From Podocnemis expansa (lineage: Eukaryota > Chordata > Testudines > Podocnemididae): a stretch of DNA of 64,000 nt. This document shows, in pieces, positions 30,791 through 41,889 of this stretch. Position 1 is the stretch's first letter, and every line of letters starts with the position of its first letter. The notes beneath the pieces are model-generated. The model was not told where the DNA came from, ran no database searches, and was given only the letters and a program-made list of their open reading frames with translations. The position numbers and the translations under genes are program-made. Location of the stretch: positions 17,827,989 through 17,891,988 of the forward strand of contig ML681998.1 in the NCBI GenBank assembly GCA_007922195.1, in the 5' to 3' direction.

Positions 30791-32454
30791 AGCTGTAAAA
30801 ACATTCTTTAACTGAAAGATACATAGACCTTGCTGCTTATGGAACTGCAGGTAGAATTCACTGAGTATTGAAATACCAAATGTTTTCAAAACACCTGTAA
30901 AATATTAACTGTTTACTTAATTTAAAAGAAGCCAAATTTGCCAGACCCTCTCACAGAAACAAAATGGCATTGTATATTAAAGCTAGGGATTCTGATGATC
31001 TGTTTTGTATGACTAGGAGTTGACAGTAGTGTGCTATTTACCATTCACAAGATGATTTTCCTTTAAAGTCAGCTTCCTCTTTCAAAACACATTCATTGCT
31101 GGCATATATGCCACTGATGAGCAAATTCCAGTGAAAATTCTTAAATTCCATTTTTCCAGCAATCTGCTTAGCCTTTCAACAGCCAGTAAGTGCCGCTATA
31201 GATAGAGAGACAAAGAGGAAACAGACGTGACTCCGCTCAGATAATCTCTGCACTGAGTTTCCACCACTTTTGCTTTTTCCCTCTTCTCTAATACCTCTGA
31301 CATTTTATATGTATCTAATTCACCATTTGATAGGTTCTCTGATCAAGAATCAAATGTTTCTGTCACTGGACAAATGGAAAGAGGAAGAAAGGGACAAATG
31401 CTCTTCACAGTCTTTTCCTCAGCTTGTCTTCTCTGATACTATTTAGTTTGCTTCTGCAACTTGCAAATAGCTAATGTCTTCAAGCCAGGGCTAAGCCCAG
31501 CCCTTTTGTGCCCTGCAGTCATTGCTGTGTCTTTAAGAGAAAACTGATTCTCTGGAATGCTGTGGGTGCACATACCTATCTGAGCTCTACAGCCCACACC
31601 TGCCTAACAGGTAAACCAGATCCTCAGTGCTGGGCCTCAGCAGCTACATTCCAGCTAGGCAAGCTATTACTCTCTAATTGTTACCTGTCAAACAGGTAAA
31701 CTAAGCTCTTGGGCCAAGTCCAAACAAGCATATATTCCCATGAAATCCTAAACCTGCAAACCTTTGACCTTTTTGCAGTCCTGCAGACTGTTTTTAACCA
31801 GGACTGACTTAAAATATGATTATAACTTTGGCTGACAGCAGGGGAGTAGCATTTTCAGTCATTTTTACTGTGACAAAGCTTTTCTATACATGTTAATACT
31901 TGCCCCAGTGCCCAGGATTACCATAACACAACTGAGGAACAATCAGCCCCATAAATGCAATAATAACCCATGTCTCTGAAACCACGGCTCTTTATCTGTG
32001 TAGTGGCTTTTCAGTGATCTCAGCAATAAGATGTTGATCCTCAAACTGGTTGGATGACTTTTGCTGCTAATATATAAAGTTTCCTGAGTCTGAGCAAGTT
32101 AGTATACAAAGCAGCAAAGAGCCGTTTTGAAGAGCTGGAATTGGCTGGCACTTCCTGTTCATTTGTTCCAGTTCAGACTTGCTTTGCAGAGCATAATAAC
32201 AGGATTGACTTGCTTACAGCTAGAGGGTCTCCAGACACAGACTTATGCAATACTCAGTCACCATTGTCCAGCTCATCCGTATCTGTTATTACCATTTCTC
32301 TCGTCTACATTTTATAAAGAGGCAAGGGAGTGCCTTCTAGTATCTAGTAGGGAGAATGGCTAAGGCTTGATTACCTCATCAAACAAGGCTGAGCTTTTCT
32401 GGCTAATTTCACTAGAACATCATTTTCATTAGCTTTTCTGTAAATGTACATACA
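30791..32454. other. long stretch without recognised features
   Basis: Unique-looking sequence with short frames only. AACAGGTAAACCAGATCC and AACAGGTAAACTAAGCTC near 31606 and 31692 form a small direct repeat. No exon-like coding text is visible. Confidence 0.4.
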
Positions 32455-32960
32455 ACAGAAGTCAGCTTCCAGGGGTCGGTCCTGGGGCCAGTTCTGTTCA
32501 ATGTTTTCATTAANNNNNNNNNNNNNNNNNNNNNNNNNNNNNNNNNNNNNNNNNNNNNNNNNNNNNNNNNNNNNNNNNNNNNNNNNNNNNNNNNNNNNNN
32601 NNNNNNNNNNNNNNNNNNNNNNNNNNNNNNNNNNNNNNNNNNNNNNNNNNNNNNNNNNNNNNNNNNNNNNNNNNNNNNNNNNNNNNNNNNNNNNNNNNNN
32701 NNNNNNNNNNNNNNNNNNNNNNNNNNNNNNNNNNNNNNNNNNNNNNNNNNNNNNNNNNNNNNNNNNNNNNNNNNNNNNNNNNNNNNNNNNNNNNNNNNNN
32801 NNNNNNNNNNNNNNNNNNNNNNNNNNNNNNNNNNNNNNNNNNNNNNNNNNNNNNNNNNNNNNNNNNNNNNNNNNNNNNNNNNNNNNNNNNNNNNNNNNNN
32901 NNNNNNNNNNNNNATGACCTCGTGGGGTCCCTTCCAACCCTATGATTCTATGATTCTACT
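32455..32960 (+). mobile_element. CR1 LINE fragment spanning an assembly gap
   Basis: The 50 bases before the gap translate to QGSVLGPVLFNVFI, the strongly conserved CR1 RT motif region. The 45 bases after it are the CR1 3' end (TCGTGGGGTCCCTTCCAACC, then ATGATTCTATGATTCTA). The gap therefore lies inside a CR1 between mid-RT and the tail, so the true missing length is probably more than 400 bases unless the copy is deleted. Confidence 0.82.
32514..32913. other. assembly gap, 400 N
   Basis: Exactly 400 unknown bases, the same length as the gap at 13447, so the size is probably nominal. Confidence 0.95.
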
Positions 32961-32974
32961 ATGACATCCTTAAC

Positions 32975-33470
32975 AAACTAAGAGTCCTGTGGCATTTTTA
33001 AAGACTAAAATTTATCACATGAGCTTTTGTGGGAGAAAATCCCACTTTGTCAGATGCTTTGAAGTTGGGGAACTTACAGAATGGGAGAAAAATAAATGCA
33101 GGGAAGCGTAAATCATAGGATCAGGCAGGGGCAGGAGCCAGATCCAGGTGCAGGCTGCCTGCAGCTGGCCAGCAGCGGCTGGGGCCAGATTGGGTCCTGG
33201 GGCTGGATCAGGCCCTTAGGCTGGGCAGGAGTGTGGGATCCAACCCTTTTTTTAGGGCAGCAATGTCCCTGGGATCAGGTCACACTGTTACAGCAAATCA
33301 GAGCAGTTATTAAGATTCAGACCTTCCCAGATGCGCTAGCCAGCGAGTGACAAGCACCCTGCATGTGACCTCAGCGGTGAGCTTCACATTGGGAAACAGC
33401 ATATAGAGGAAGATGAGGTCAAATCACCTGTTGTAATGAGAAAAAAAAATCCAAAGTCCTTATTTATAAC
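32975..33470 (-). mobile_element. PLE 3' tail, interrupted by a hAT
   Basis: The plus strand shows GAGTCCTGTGGCA, ATGAGCTTTTGTGGGAG and CACTTTGTCAGATGCTTTGA, the PLE tail in minus orientation. After the hAT (33126-33271) the tail continues with GGTCACACTGTTACAGCAAA and TCAAATCACCTGTTGTAATG. No endonuclease part follows. Confidence 0.82.
33126..33271. mobile_element. GC-rich non-autonomous hAT element, copy 3
   Basis: 146 bp flanked by the perfect duplication GGATCAGG (33118-33125 and 33272-33279). Ends are CAGGGGCAGGAG and, reverse-complemented, CAGGGACATTGCTGC. It is the shortest copy of the family and is internally deleted. Confidence 0.9.
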
Positions 33471-33739
33471 ATCATTACAGTCTCAAATGCCTCCACATCA
33501 AAACATGCCATCACAAGAAAAAAATTAGCTGTTACTTCATACAGCTTTTATAATTTGTACAACATATTTAACACACACAATAAAAATACAGGTACCAGCA
33601 AAATAACAGGTATAACATACAGAGTATCTTCACATGGCCTTATCTAAATGAAGATGTAGTTCACAATAAGCTGAGGTGTAAATGTATGCTAGGAGCATTT
33701 CATGATAGCAGTCAGGTCCATAGTCTATACTTACGGAAA

Positions 33740-34060
33740 ATTCAGCAGCAGTTGACCACCAGTTACGCAAGGAACGCAAAATTCCTTGCATAACTAGCAG
33801 TGACTTTTAAAGCTGCCACTACATATGGAAAAGCCCACTGCAAGTCCCTTGCAGTTAGCCTTTCCATACACCCTCCAGGCCCCCAGGACTTCCAGAGCTG
33901 ACTTCCAGGAGTGGAACCACTTCTAGAAGGGCAAATTGATGGCGTTGAAATTGCCGCTGTCAGGGTAGACATAGCCTCTGTGTGCAGCAGGCTAGTACAG
34001 TGTAGACTAACACCCTAGCTTGCCATGAATAATGTGTTCATGTAGACAAGCCCTAAGTCT
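33740..34060. mobile_element. MITE-like repeat, ends uncertain
   Basis: Contains the hairpin GTTACGCAAGGAA / TTCCTTGCATAAC at about 33755-33795, and a right part with TAGACATAGCC and ATGTAGACAAGCCCTAAG, the kind of terminus used by the MITEs here. A matching left terminus is not clear. Confidence 0.4.
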
Positions 34061-34614
34061 TTTCACAAGGCAAACAGAGCACTCCTTCCACATATATCTT
34101 GGTGCCTTGTTCCATACCACCTGTTACACATGGAAGGCACTCCTTCAAATTCCTCTCCAGGACCCACTTCTGTCATAACATATAGGAAGTTGGCCACAAT
34201 TTAATGGTAGGCTGAGGGGAGGTAGGGGAAAGGTGTCTGAGGCATAACGAATAAGGCTGTTAAAAAGAAACAATTTTAAAAAAGTCAGTCTGTGTTAACA
34301 AATATGGTACATATGTGATTCTCCCACTATTCCCCAGCCTTAATATGCTCTTTGTCCTCTTAGCTTGTAAACAGTTTGGGGCAAGGAATGTCCCCACCTA
34401 CAGGTCTGTACAGTGCCTGATACATGGTTAGGCCATTTCTGTTAAATAACAACACTTGGAATATCTCATGCCCCAACTGACAGAGAATGCCCAAAGAAAA
34501 GGAAGGGGAAGGAGATGGCCTAAACCAGACCATTATCATAAGTAAGAGATACATGATCTTTGATCTTGACTATGAGATGGTAAGCTCTCTCCACAAAGGT
34601 AAGTTTCCATTACA
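34061..34614. other. non-coding stretch, nothing recognised
   Basis: Ordinary mixed sequence between repeats. No coding domain or terminus is seen. Confidence 0.4.
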
Positions 34615-34850
34615 AGAACAACAAGGAGTCCTGTGGCACTTTGAAAGACTAACAAATTTATTTATTGCATGAGCTTTCATGGGAGAAAATCCCACTGCAT
34701 CAGACGCTTTGAAGATGGAGGAATTTACCTAAGTTCTATCTAAGTTCCTCCATCTTCAAAGCATTTGATGAAGTGGAAGCTCATGCGATAAATAAATTTG
34801 TTAGTCTTTAAAAGAGCCAGAGGACTCCTTGTTTGTCTTGATTATTTGGA
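34615..34850. mobile_element. Back-to-back PLE tails forming a long palindrome
   Basis: 34615-34735 is a minus-oriented tail and 34740-34850 a plus-oriented one. The two arms of roughly 110 bases pair with each other almost completely, from CCTCCATCTTCAAAGC at the centre to GAGTCCTGTGG / CCAGAGGACTCC at the outside. The right arm lacks part of the GTGGG hairpin. Confidence 0.85.
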
Positions 34851-35164
34851 GGGGCTCTTGCCTTGTCAAGGATGTATCTTCCTCACAATTTTGACCTTTT
34901 TAGCAGAGGAGCTGTTTTTAATGGCTCAGTAGGCTGCAGCAAAGGACAAGAATTTAGAGTCATGATACTAAATAACCTGAAGGGACTGTGGCTTCTTCCT
35001 AGGAAGAAGGCTGGCTGTTAGAAGTTTGTGACTGGACTAGTCCAGTACTGGCTGGCTACACCACAGGATGCGCAAACAAATCTATGTTTTAGCCTTTGAA
35101 ACCAACAATGAACATTAGAGTATATATTAAAACATCTCTTACATCACTATAACTATTTCACTTA

Positions 35165-35300
35165 GGGGAGTGGAAGAGTAACACACCCAGTGCAATGTCG
35201 GTGGAAAGGCCTCTCATCAACATACCTACTGCCTCTGGCCATAGTAGATTAACTAGGTCTCATCTTCATTAAGCAGTAGAGTGGCATAGTTGCACCTCTG
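35165..35300. mobile_element. MITE fragment
   Basis: CCAGTGCAATGTCGGTGGAA, then CATACCTACTGCCTCTGG and AGATTAACTAGGT, resembles the interior of a common turtle MITE. Ends are not defined. Confidence 0.4.
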
Positions 35301-35411
35301 GAGCACTATAAGTGTAGGCAGTCTCTGAAGAAAAATGCAAATAAAAATCTTTCAAGATGGATTGAAGGATGTTAATGCATGTAAGAGGGTCATACACTTT
35401 GTTTTGTCTAT

Positions 35412-35597
35412 AGCAAGCCTGGCCAAACTGCAGCTTGGGAGCCACATATGTTTCTTGAATGAAAAAGTGTGACTCATGGAAGAAAGTCAGCAAATCAATT
35501 TATTAGGTAAAAGTATATGGCTATATGCCTCAGTGCGGCTCTTGAAGGTTTAATAATCAACTTGTGTGGCTCTTGAGTTCCATAAGTTTGGCCACCG
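35412..35597. mobile_element. Short hAT element, second copy of the 13197 family
   Basis: Shares CCTGGCCAAACTGC, GAATGAAAAAGTGTG, AGTATATGGCTATATGCCTC and the terminal AAGTTTGGCCACC with 13197-13379. The target duplication is poor here (TCTATAGC versus TCTGTAGT at best), so the exact ends are approximate. Confidence 0.7.
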
Positions 35598-35689
35598 CTC
35601 ATCTGTAGTCTGAGTCCATTGTACTCACTGAGGCTCCTTGCATTTCCCCTCAAGTTCCCGGAGTATGATCCTCCCATCTCCTGTTCTAA

Positions 35690-35765
35690 AGCGGCAGCAG
35701 TGTTAATCTAGTCCAGTGAAACAAATAAGGATTTATTAGTCTTTAAGTGCCACAGGACTCCTCCC
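35690..35765. mobile_element. PLE tail terminal fragment
   Basis: TAATCTAGTCCAGTGAAAC (minus-oriented terminus) is followed at once by TTTATTAGTCTTTAAGTGCC and ACAGGACTCC (plus-oriented terminus), so even this short piece is an inverted junction. Confidence 0.6.
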
Positions 35766-35979
35766 ATTCCCTGTATTTCAGAGGCTTGTGTATTCTCCTT
35801 CCCCCACGCCATTCTCATTTTTTTTGTGTTGTAGAGGGAGAAGTATGTCAGAGGGTCAGTATTTTACACTACATTGGGAGAGGCATCAAAGCCAAGATTT
35901 TTGTGCGAGGTGGGAAAGGTGTGGTATTGTTAGGCTGAAAGTTGGTAATGGCTGCCATCAGCAATTCTTTGATCTATAG

Positions 35980-36109
35980 ACAATTATGGAGGTGGTTGAA
36001 GTTGATGGCTGTACTAACCAGATGCCAAGGGCTGTGTGTGTCATTTTCTCTCTTGCGTCCCCTGCCCCCACAGTCAGGGTTCTAGATACTGATCCCAAGA
36101 ATATTCTCT
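35980..36109. other. non-coding stretch
   Basis: No feature is recognised between the PLE fragments. Confidence 0.35.
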
Positions 36110-36262
36110 GAAATTTTACAAGGAGTCCTGTGGCACTGAAAGACGAACAAATTTATTTATTGCATGACCTTTCATGGGAGAAAATTTTGTGGGATTTTTA
36201 AATTAGTTAGTCATTATGTACCATAGGATTCCTTGTTGGTTTTGCTGAACTAGACTAACTTT
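36110..36262. mobile_element. PLE tail fragments in inverted arrangement
   Basis: Begins with AAGGAGTCCTGTGGCACTG in minus orientation and closes with ATAGGATTCCTTGTTGGTTT and GAACTAGACTAAC in plus orientation. The central part is shortened. Confidence 0.65.
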
Positions 36263-36404
36263 TGGAACATTTATATTTTGGAACTGATCAGCTGAAATGT
36301 TCAGAAGTTATCATATTACAGACAAATAAATGCCACTGAGTTGAGTGATAGACCTCACTTTGCTTAGGAAAACAATCCAGAAGAAGTTCAATGCGGAATA
36401 TGCA

Positions 36405-36530
36405 AAGGATGTGGCTAGCACCTCTGCTTAACATGCAGAAGGTCCTGGGTTCAATTCCCAGGGGGTTGGACCTGATGATCTCACGAGGTCCCTTCCAGCC
36501 CTATGATTTGATTTGATTTGATTTGATGCT
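36405..36530 (+). mobile_element. tRNA-derived SINE with CR1-like 3' tail
   Basis: A tRNA-like head with A-box-like TGGCTAGCACC and a clear B box GGGTTCAATTCCC (about 36448-36460) is followed by a CR1-type 3' end (CTCACGAGGTCCCTTCCAGC, then CCTATGATTTGATTTGATT). This is the structure of tortoise Pol III SINEs, which are mobilised by CR1 LINEs through the shared tail. The TGATT repeats at the end are the terminal microsatellite. Confidence 0.82.
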
Positions 36531-36611
36531 AATTTGAAACAACCATTCTGTGAAAATTGACATATTCATTATGAATAGACTCCTCGTTTTCTGTATAATG
36601 ATCATTTTTTA

Positions 36612-38000
36612 AAGTACCAAGGAGTTCTGTGGCACTTAAAGATGAACAAATTTATTTAGTGCTTGAGCTTTTGTGGGAGAAAATCCCACTTTGTCAGATG
36701 CTTTGAAGATAGGGAAACTTACAGAATGGGAGGAAAATAAATGCAGGGGATTGTAAGTCATGGGATCAGCTCATACTGTAACAGCAAATCAAAGCCATTG
36801 TTAAGATTCACACACTGGGAAGCAGCACATAGAGGAAGGTGAAGTCAAATCACCTGTTGTAATGGGAAAGGGATCCATAGTCACGATTTAATTTTGCTTT
36901 CACACAATTGAACTAAATATTAAATCAAGCTCAGCTGTTTCTCTTTGAAGTCTTGATGTCCCATTGATTTGCTTGAGCATGATTGTTAACAAGTCATTCA
37001 CAGAGTGATTCGAAAGATGGATAGGTTTTTGAGTGTTGTGATTTCTGATGTCAGTTTTGTGCCCATTTATTCTTTTGTGCAGATATTGTCCTGTTTGTCC
37101 AATATGTAAGGTTCAGGGGCATTTCTGGAACATGGATGAGCAGGTGAATAAGCCGTTGATGGAGTAGCTGGCTTGATTAGGTCCTATGATGGTGTCTTTT
37201 TTGCAGATATATGGGCAAAGTTGGCAGTGTGGTTTCTTGCAGGGATATGTGCCTGCTTTAATGTTTCTGTTGTTACGTCTGTAGTCGCTGGTAAGTATCT
37301 TTTTAAGGTTAGGTGGCTGTCTGTAGGCGAGGAGAGGTCTGTTTCCTAGGCTTGAGAGAGTGAGGGATCATCTTTTAGAATAGGCTGTAGGTCCTTAATG
37401 ATCTGTTGAAGGACCCAGGGCACCAGCCCAGGCCATGCCCCTGGCTGCAGGCCATGGCTCCAGCCCTGATTCTGCACTGGGGCCCAACCTGGCCTTGCCC
37501 AGGGACAGGGCAGGGAACCTGGCCTAGGATGGGGCCAGAAGCGGCCCCGCTGCCCCCATGGGTGGCCAGGCCCTGGATCTCAGGCTGGAGACCGGGAGAG
37601 GCAGGAGCCGCGCTAGGACTCGGGGCACTGGCGCTGGGATTCGGGGCATGAGCCCCGTGTGCCAGGCCCCAGCAATGCCCCTGCTTGAGGGTTGTATGTG
37701 GTGACCAGTGGCGTTCTATTATTTTATTTTTTGGGCCTCTCCTGCAGTAATTGACTTCAGGGTACTCGTCTGGCTCTGTCAATCTGTTTTCTTACTTCCA
37801 AAGGTGGGTACTGTAGTTTTAAGAATGCTTGATAGAGATTCTGAAGATGTCTGTCTCTGTCTGAGGGAACACAGCAAATGCGGTTATATCTTAAGGCTTG
37901 GGTGTAGACAGTGGATTGTGTGATGTGTTAGGCTGAAAGATCAAGTGATGTTGGTAACTATACCAATTAGTAGGTTTTCAGTATAGGATTGTGTTGATGT
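36612..38000 (-). mobile_element. Penelope-like element, RT thumb to 3' tail, interrupted by a hAT
   Basis: Minus-strand PLE. Downwards from 38000 the noncoding-looking text corresponds to the RT thumb region (matching 4140-3900 of the other copy), the linker with the GATGGTGTC and GCAAAGTTGGCAG blocks, a decayed GIY-YIG (around 37090-37000), and a tail ending near 36615. All frames are broken. A hAT lies at 37416-37683. Confidence 0.82.
37416..37683. mobile_element. GC-rich non-autonomous hAT element, copy 4
   Basis: Left end CAGGGCACCAGCCC; right end, reverse-complemented, CAGGGGCATTGCTGGGG. It interrupts PLE sequence, as alignment with 3940-3990 shows. A clean 8-bp duplication is not visible, so the left end may have been altered. 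Confidence 0.72.
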
Positions 38001-38226
38001 GTCACAGTGTTGTTCTTACTCAATAGCATCTTTCTTCATCCATCTAATACTAAGAAGATAAGGAATAAAACACTGTAATATATCTGTCATCGCAAAAGCA
38101 ATCTAATGCTAGAGAATGAAAGATCATTATTGAATCAAATGCTGTATTTTTCATTTTATTTAGGGTCCTGGCTATTGTCAGATTACCCGGTGTTTTTCTG
38201 TTTGGTTATAGGCACCAAAGGCCCCT

Positions 38227-38229
<3 letters not shown>

Positions 38230-38256
<27 letters not shown>
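38230..38256. repeat. poly(T) tract
   Basis: An uninterrupted run of about 27 T. It is not attached to a recognisable retroposed gene or SINE, so its origin is unclear. Confidence 0.9.
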
Positions 38257-38258
<2 letters not shown>

Positions 38259-38259
38259 G

Positions 38260-39275
38260 CAAGAGCATGCTAACATTTTAATCTTTCTACGCTGACATAG
38301 TACATTCTTACCAATGAAGATTTGCTCACACAAATTCTTTTGCACGCAGACAGAGATCTTTAAGCATGACCTATTTTTTTTCACAGTAGTAAATGCTGGC
38401 GTGCTATCTTCATGTGCAAAGACTAGAGAACACAGGGTTCCATGCATTGAAATTTGAATATACTACATATACAGTATGACACCATACCATGAATTTGTCA
38501 GGTGGTAAGTACTCTCAACTTGTATTACTTTAAACAGTGATTTATTATAGGATCAGGTAATATTCCTGACAATGAATAAAGAGGAATTTTAGGTGGGCAG
38601 TATACACCCATTGCTTTTCCATAAAATATTTATGTTCATAGCATAATGGCTTCTAAAGAAAATTCAGAAAACTTCTCAACAAATCTAGCTAATGTAGCTG
38701 TTTTCATTACAAAAATTAACAGAAACCTGTTTCTTAAAATGTATGTCTTATGAGAATTATATTATTCAAATAAGAGAAATAATCTTAAAGCCAAACATAC
38801 CTTTAGTTCTTAATTGCTACTGGATCAGAAGAATAAATATATTGGAAATGTCACATGCCTTCTTTGAAGAGTATTAATCATATTTATAGAAATAATGTGT
38901 TTTAACTTGAACTTCAAAAATTGATGTAACTCAGCTAGCTGATGACTTGGACAAATGAAACTTAGTCAGAATTTTATCTGACGGGGATGTTGCTTAATAG
39001 TTATGTGTCACAAAAATGGTGAAATCACTGAAAGCACAGAGGTAGCTGTGGGTTTAAAAGGGAGTTCAGTACCTTTAAGAAAACATAGAAAGCTTTGAAC
39101 CAAATTCAGCCCCTCTATAAACCAGCATGACTACTGATTTCAGCAAAGTTGTGGCATGACTGATTTTGGTCCAATAGCTTCTGTAATGCACACAGCCATT
39201 CATTTATCTATGTATCTTTCAATCTGCAATTCATAATGAAAAGATGCTTGTAGCAATGGGTTACAGTGTCTCCAT
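38260..39275. other. AT-rich stretch, nothing recognised
   Basis: Only short frames and no repeat termini. Confidence 0.4.
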
Positions 39276-39765
39276 ATGGCACTTTTAAAAACTTAACACA
39301 TTTATTTATCACGTGAGTTTTCGTGGGAGAAAATCCCACTTCGTCAGATGCTTGAACATGGGGAGCTTACAGAATGAGAGGAAAATAAATGCTGGGATGT
39401 GCAGGGGCATCACTGGCATTGGGCACATGGGGGCATGAGCTCCCATTCCCAGTGCCAGTGCCCCAGGTTCCAACCCCAGCTAGGGATATGTGGCTGGGCC
39501 TCTGCAGCAGCTACAGCCCAATCTGGCCCTGATGCCAGCTGGGGATGCAGGGCTGAGCCACCAATCCGGCCCCAACCCCATGGTGGCAGGAGTCTTCTCC
39601 AGCCTCAGCCAGGGACACGGGGCTGGATCAGGCCTAGGGGGTGGGGCCAGCACTGCAGGAAGCAGAACCAGCTCAGTTGGGGAGGCTAGGCCAGGGTCCT
39701 AATTGTTTTTTGGGGCTGGTGATGTCCCTGGGGAAGTGTAAATCTTGAGACTCTTGAGCTAGAAC
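39276..39765 (-). mobile_element. PLE 3' tail interrupted by a hAT
   Basis: Minus-oriented tail: GGCACTTTTAAAAACTTAAC, then TTTTCGTGGGAGAAAATCCC and ACTTCGTCAGATGC, continuing after the hAT as GTGTAAATCTTGAG. This copy preserves the CpG-containing ancestral form of the hairpin flanks (CTGACGA and CCCACGAAA on the minus strand). Confidence 0.82.
39402..39730. mobile_element. GC-rich non-autonomous hAT element, copy 5
   Basis: Flanked by GGGATGTG (39394-39401) and GGGAAGTG (39731-39738), a 7/8 duplication. Ends are CAGGGGCATCACTGG and, reverse-complemented, CAGGGACATCACC. It sits about 20 bases, in PLE coordinates, from the insertion point of copy 3. Confidence 0.88.
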
Positions 39766-40769
39766 CCCATTATCTTAAACCAGACTGATGGCAGGGAGTT
39801 CTCCATGAAGGAGCTTTGACTTTGTATCTAGCTCTGCAATTTGTCTGTGAGCTTGGATTTGTTTGATGAGCCTTTTGGAAAGTCTACCCTTTTCCTCAGG
39901 CATCTGGGGAGGATTTGGGTAGATGGATAAGAGCTATGGGGAAATTTGGTTGACTTCATGGTTTTATTACTTTCATCATTGGGAGGGCTGATTCTGTTAG
40001 TATTCATAGCCTTCTCTTGTTGACTGTGAATTTTGCACTGAATATTTTGTTTACTTGTGTGATATGCCTAGAGCATTAGGGTTTGTCTGCACAGCATAGC
40101 AAAACACTCTTAACGTGGTGTGATTTTTAGTGCACTGACATGCAGCCTTTTAACTTCCCTGTGTGGACCTTGCTGGCACACGGTGAAAGGTACTATATTA
40201 TCATGAACCAAGTCCCTTAGAATAATGTATCAGCAGTGTCTAATTAATTCTGTGTCTCCGACATCATCAGTTCTGCTCTCACATCTGGCTCTTAACCCCT
40301 ACATCTGCTCCTTCTTTAGCATCTGTGAGTCTTCACCCATGGCCCAGGCCTAAGAGAGCAGCTGCAGTGGGTTTCTCATATTCATCTTCCCATTGGGGCT
40401 CTTTCTGCGCCCTCTTTTGAAAACACTGTGAGCTGTCCTTCTGCTCCCTAACCAAGAAGTTTTCCCTGCTCTTATCAGTGACTAAATCATGAGTAGCTTG
40501 GGCAAGTGGCTGGAGAACAAACCAGGAGCCAATCCAATACCAATGCTATGTCAGAAACCAATGCCTGAGTCAATAGGTTAACCAGAGTTGCATTCAAAAG
40601 ATGTAGCAATGAGTCAAAGTCCAGAAGAAGCTGGGGACTGGAGCAGAAGCAGGTCTCGGCTGGGGCTGGGGACAGCTGCAACAGGGACAGGATCAGACTA
40701 GTTATGGTCTAGGATTCAGCCAGCAGAATATTCCTGGTACTGTTTGTAGTATCAACCTGCTGACTTCTT
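39766..40769. other. non-coding stretch with a MITE-like fragment
   Basis: AGGGTTTGTCTGCACAGCAT near 40078 and CCTGTGTGGACCTTG near 40160 resemble the ends of a small MITE. Otherwise nothing is recognised. Confidence 0.4.
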
Positions 40770-40822
40770 CAACCAATCTGTTAGTCTTAGAGTGCCACAT
40801 GACTCCTTGTTTTTTTTGCCAT
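40770..40822 (+). mobile_element. PLE tail terminal fragment
   Basis: CTGTTAGTCTTAGAGTGCC followed by ACATGACTCCTTGTTTTT is the last about 45 bases of the PLE tail. Confidence 0.65.
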
Positions 40823-41885
40823 AAATCAGGCTGCTCATTTTAGGGTCCAGCTTCTGTGTGGAGGGAGGAGAACACTCTGCCTTCTGTAGCAATCCTGATT
40901 GGCTACGCTTTCCTGGAAGGCAGCAAATCAGATGGGGCAATTCCCCCAGGCAGGGTTAAAATTTACAAGAGGATTGGTGCTTCTTAGTCACAGTAAGACA
41001 GCCAAAATTGTGTTATTCACAAAAAACTTGCCAGAGCTGGCAGCATGAGTTGATGTTCCACTCCCAAATATTTAGAACACAGGTGATTTCCTTTCTATGA
41101 ATTAAAAAACTTCCAAAATTATTTAAATTAGCTGATTAAAATCCATTATGGTTTTAATTTTAATATACTGTTTTCACTTTTTTTTGGTTTTAAAAAACAA
41201 AGGGGGGGAAGAAATATGCAGTTATTCGTATTTAAAGAACAGTCTTCAGACAGTAAAATAAGAAAGCAAAAGGATTTTGCAAATGTTATCCTGAGTAATT
41301 AAAAAAATAGCTTAGTGCCCAATTACACAAGCACTTACTACATGTTGGAGATAATGGACTAAAGCATAAGCCGATTCCTCCAATGTTGTCACAATAACTG
41401 GAGATTTTCTTAAAGCACCAGATTCTGGATTCATGTGACTTTTGAGAATCTCTGTTTTTTTCTTTTTTGGTGTGTGGCGGGCAATACATACAGGCACCGC
41501 ACTAGCAACGAAGGGACTAATGAGGGTCTGTGCATCCAGTCAATACTGACCCCCCTACACCTGTAGCAGATGTCAAGTACAGAGGGGGGACTTAAAAGGA
41601 GGAGACCCAGCTTAGTCTGGAGCTGACCAAAACGAAGAACAGAGCTCTTCAGCCAAGAGTCTAAGTTAGCTGGATACATGGATGAACTTGTGGATGGAAT
41701 GACTCAGCTCAGGAAGACTGACTAACCAGAAAGGCTGCATGAAAGCTAGTCCTGAATGGAAGTGTGCCATGCAGTTCTGCCGAAGATATTTCAGATGACC
41801 ATGGTTATTGCCTCACAGCATCCCTTTATCTTCAGACTTTGATACCTTAGAAGGGGTGGGAGTCAAGCTTGCCTTAGCTGGAGGG
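40823..41885. other. non-coding stretch, nothing recognised
   Basis: AT-rich up to 41460, then a more mixed block with GGCGGGCAATACATACAGGC near 41477. No coding domains or termini are identified. Confidence 0.4.
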
Positions 41886-41889
41886 TCAT

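Noticed and set aside
36405..36475. A tRNA gene
   Set aside because: The A/B-box region is the head of a SINE: no complete cloverleaf is seen and a CR1 tail follows directly.
37375..37782. A minus-strand gene at 37375-37782
   Set aside because: The frame spans PLE and hAT sequence and contains no domain.
38230..38256. A retroposed gene marked by the poly(T) tract
   Set aside because: No coding text or target duplication is found next to it.
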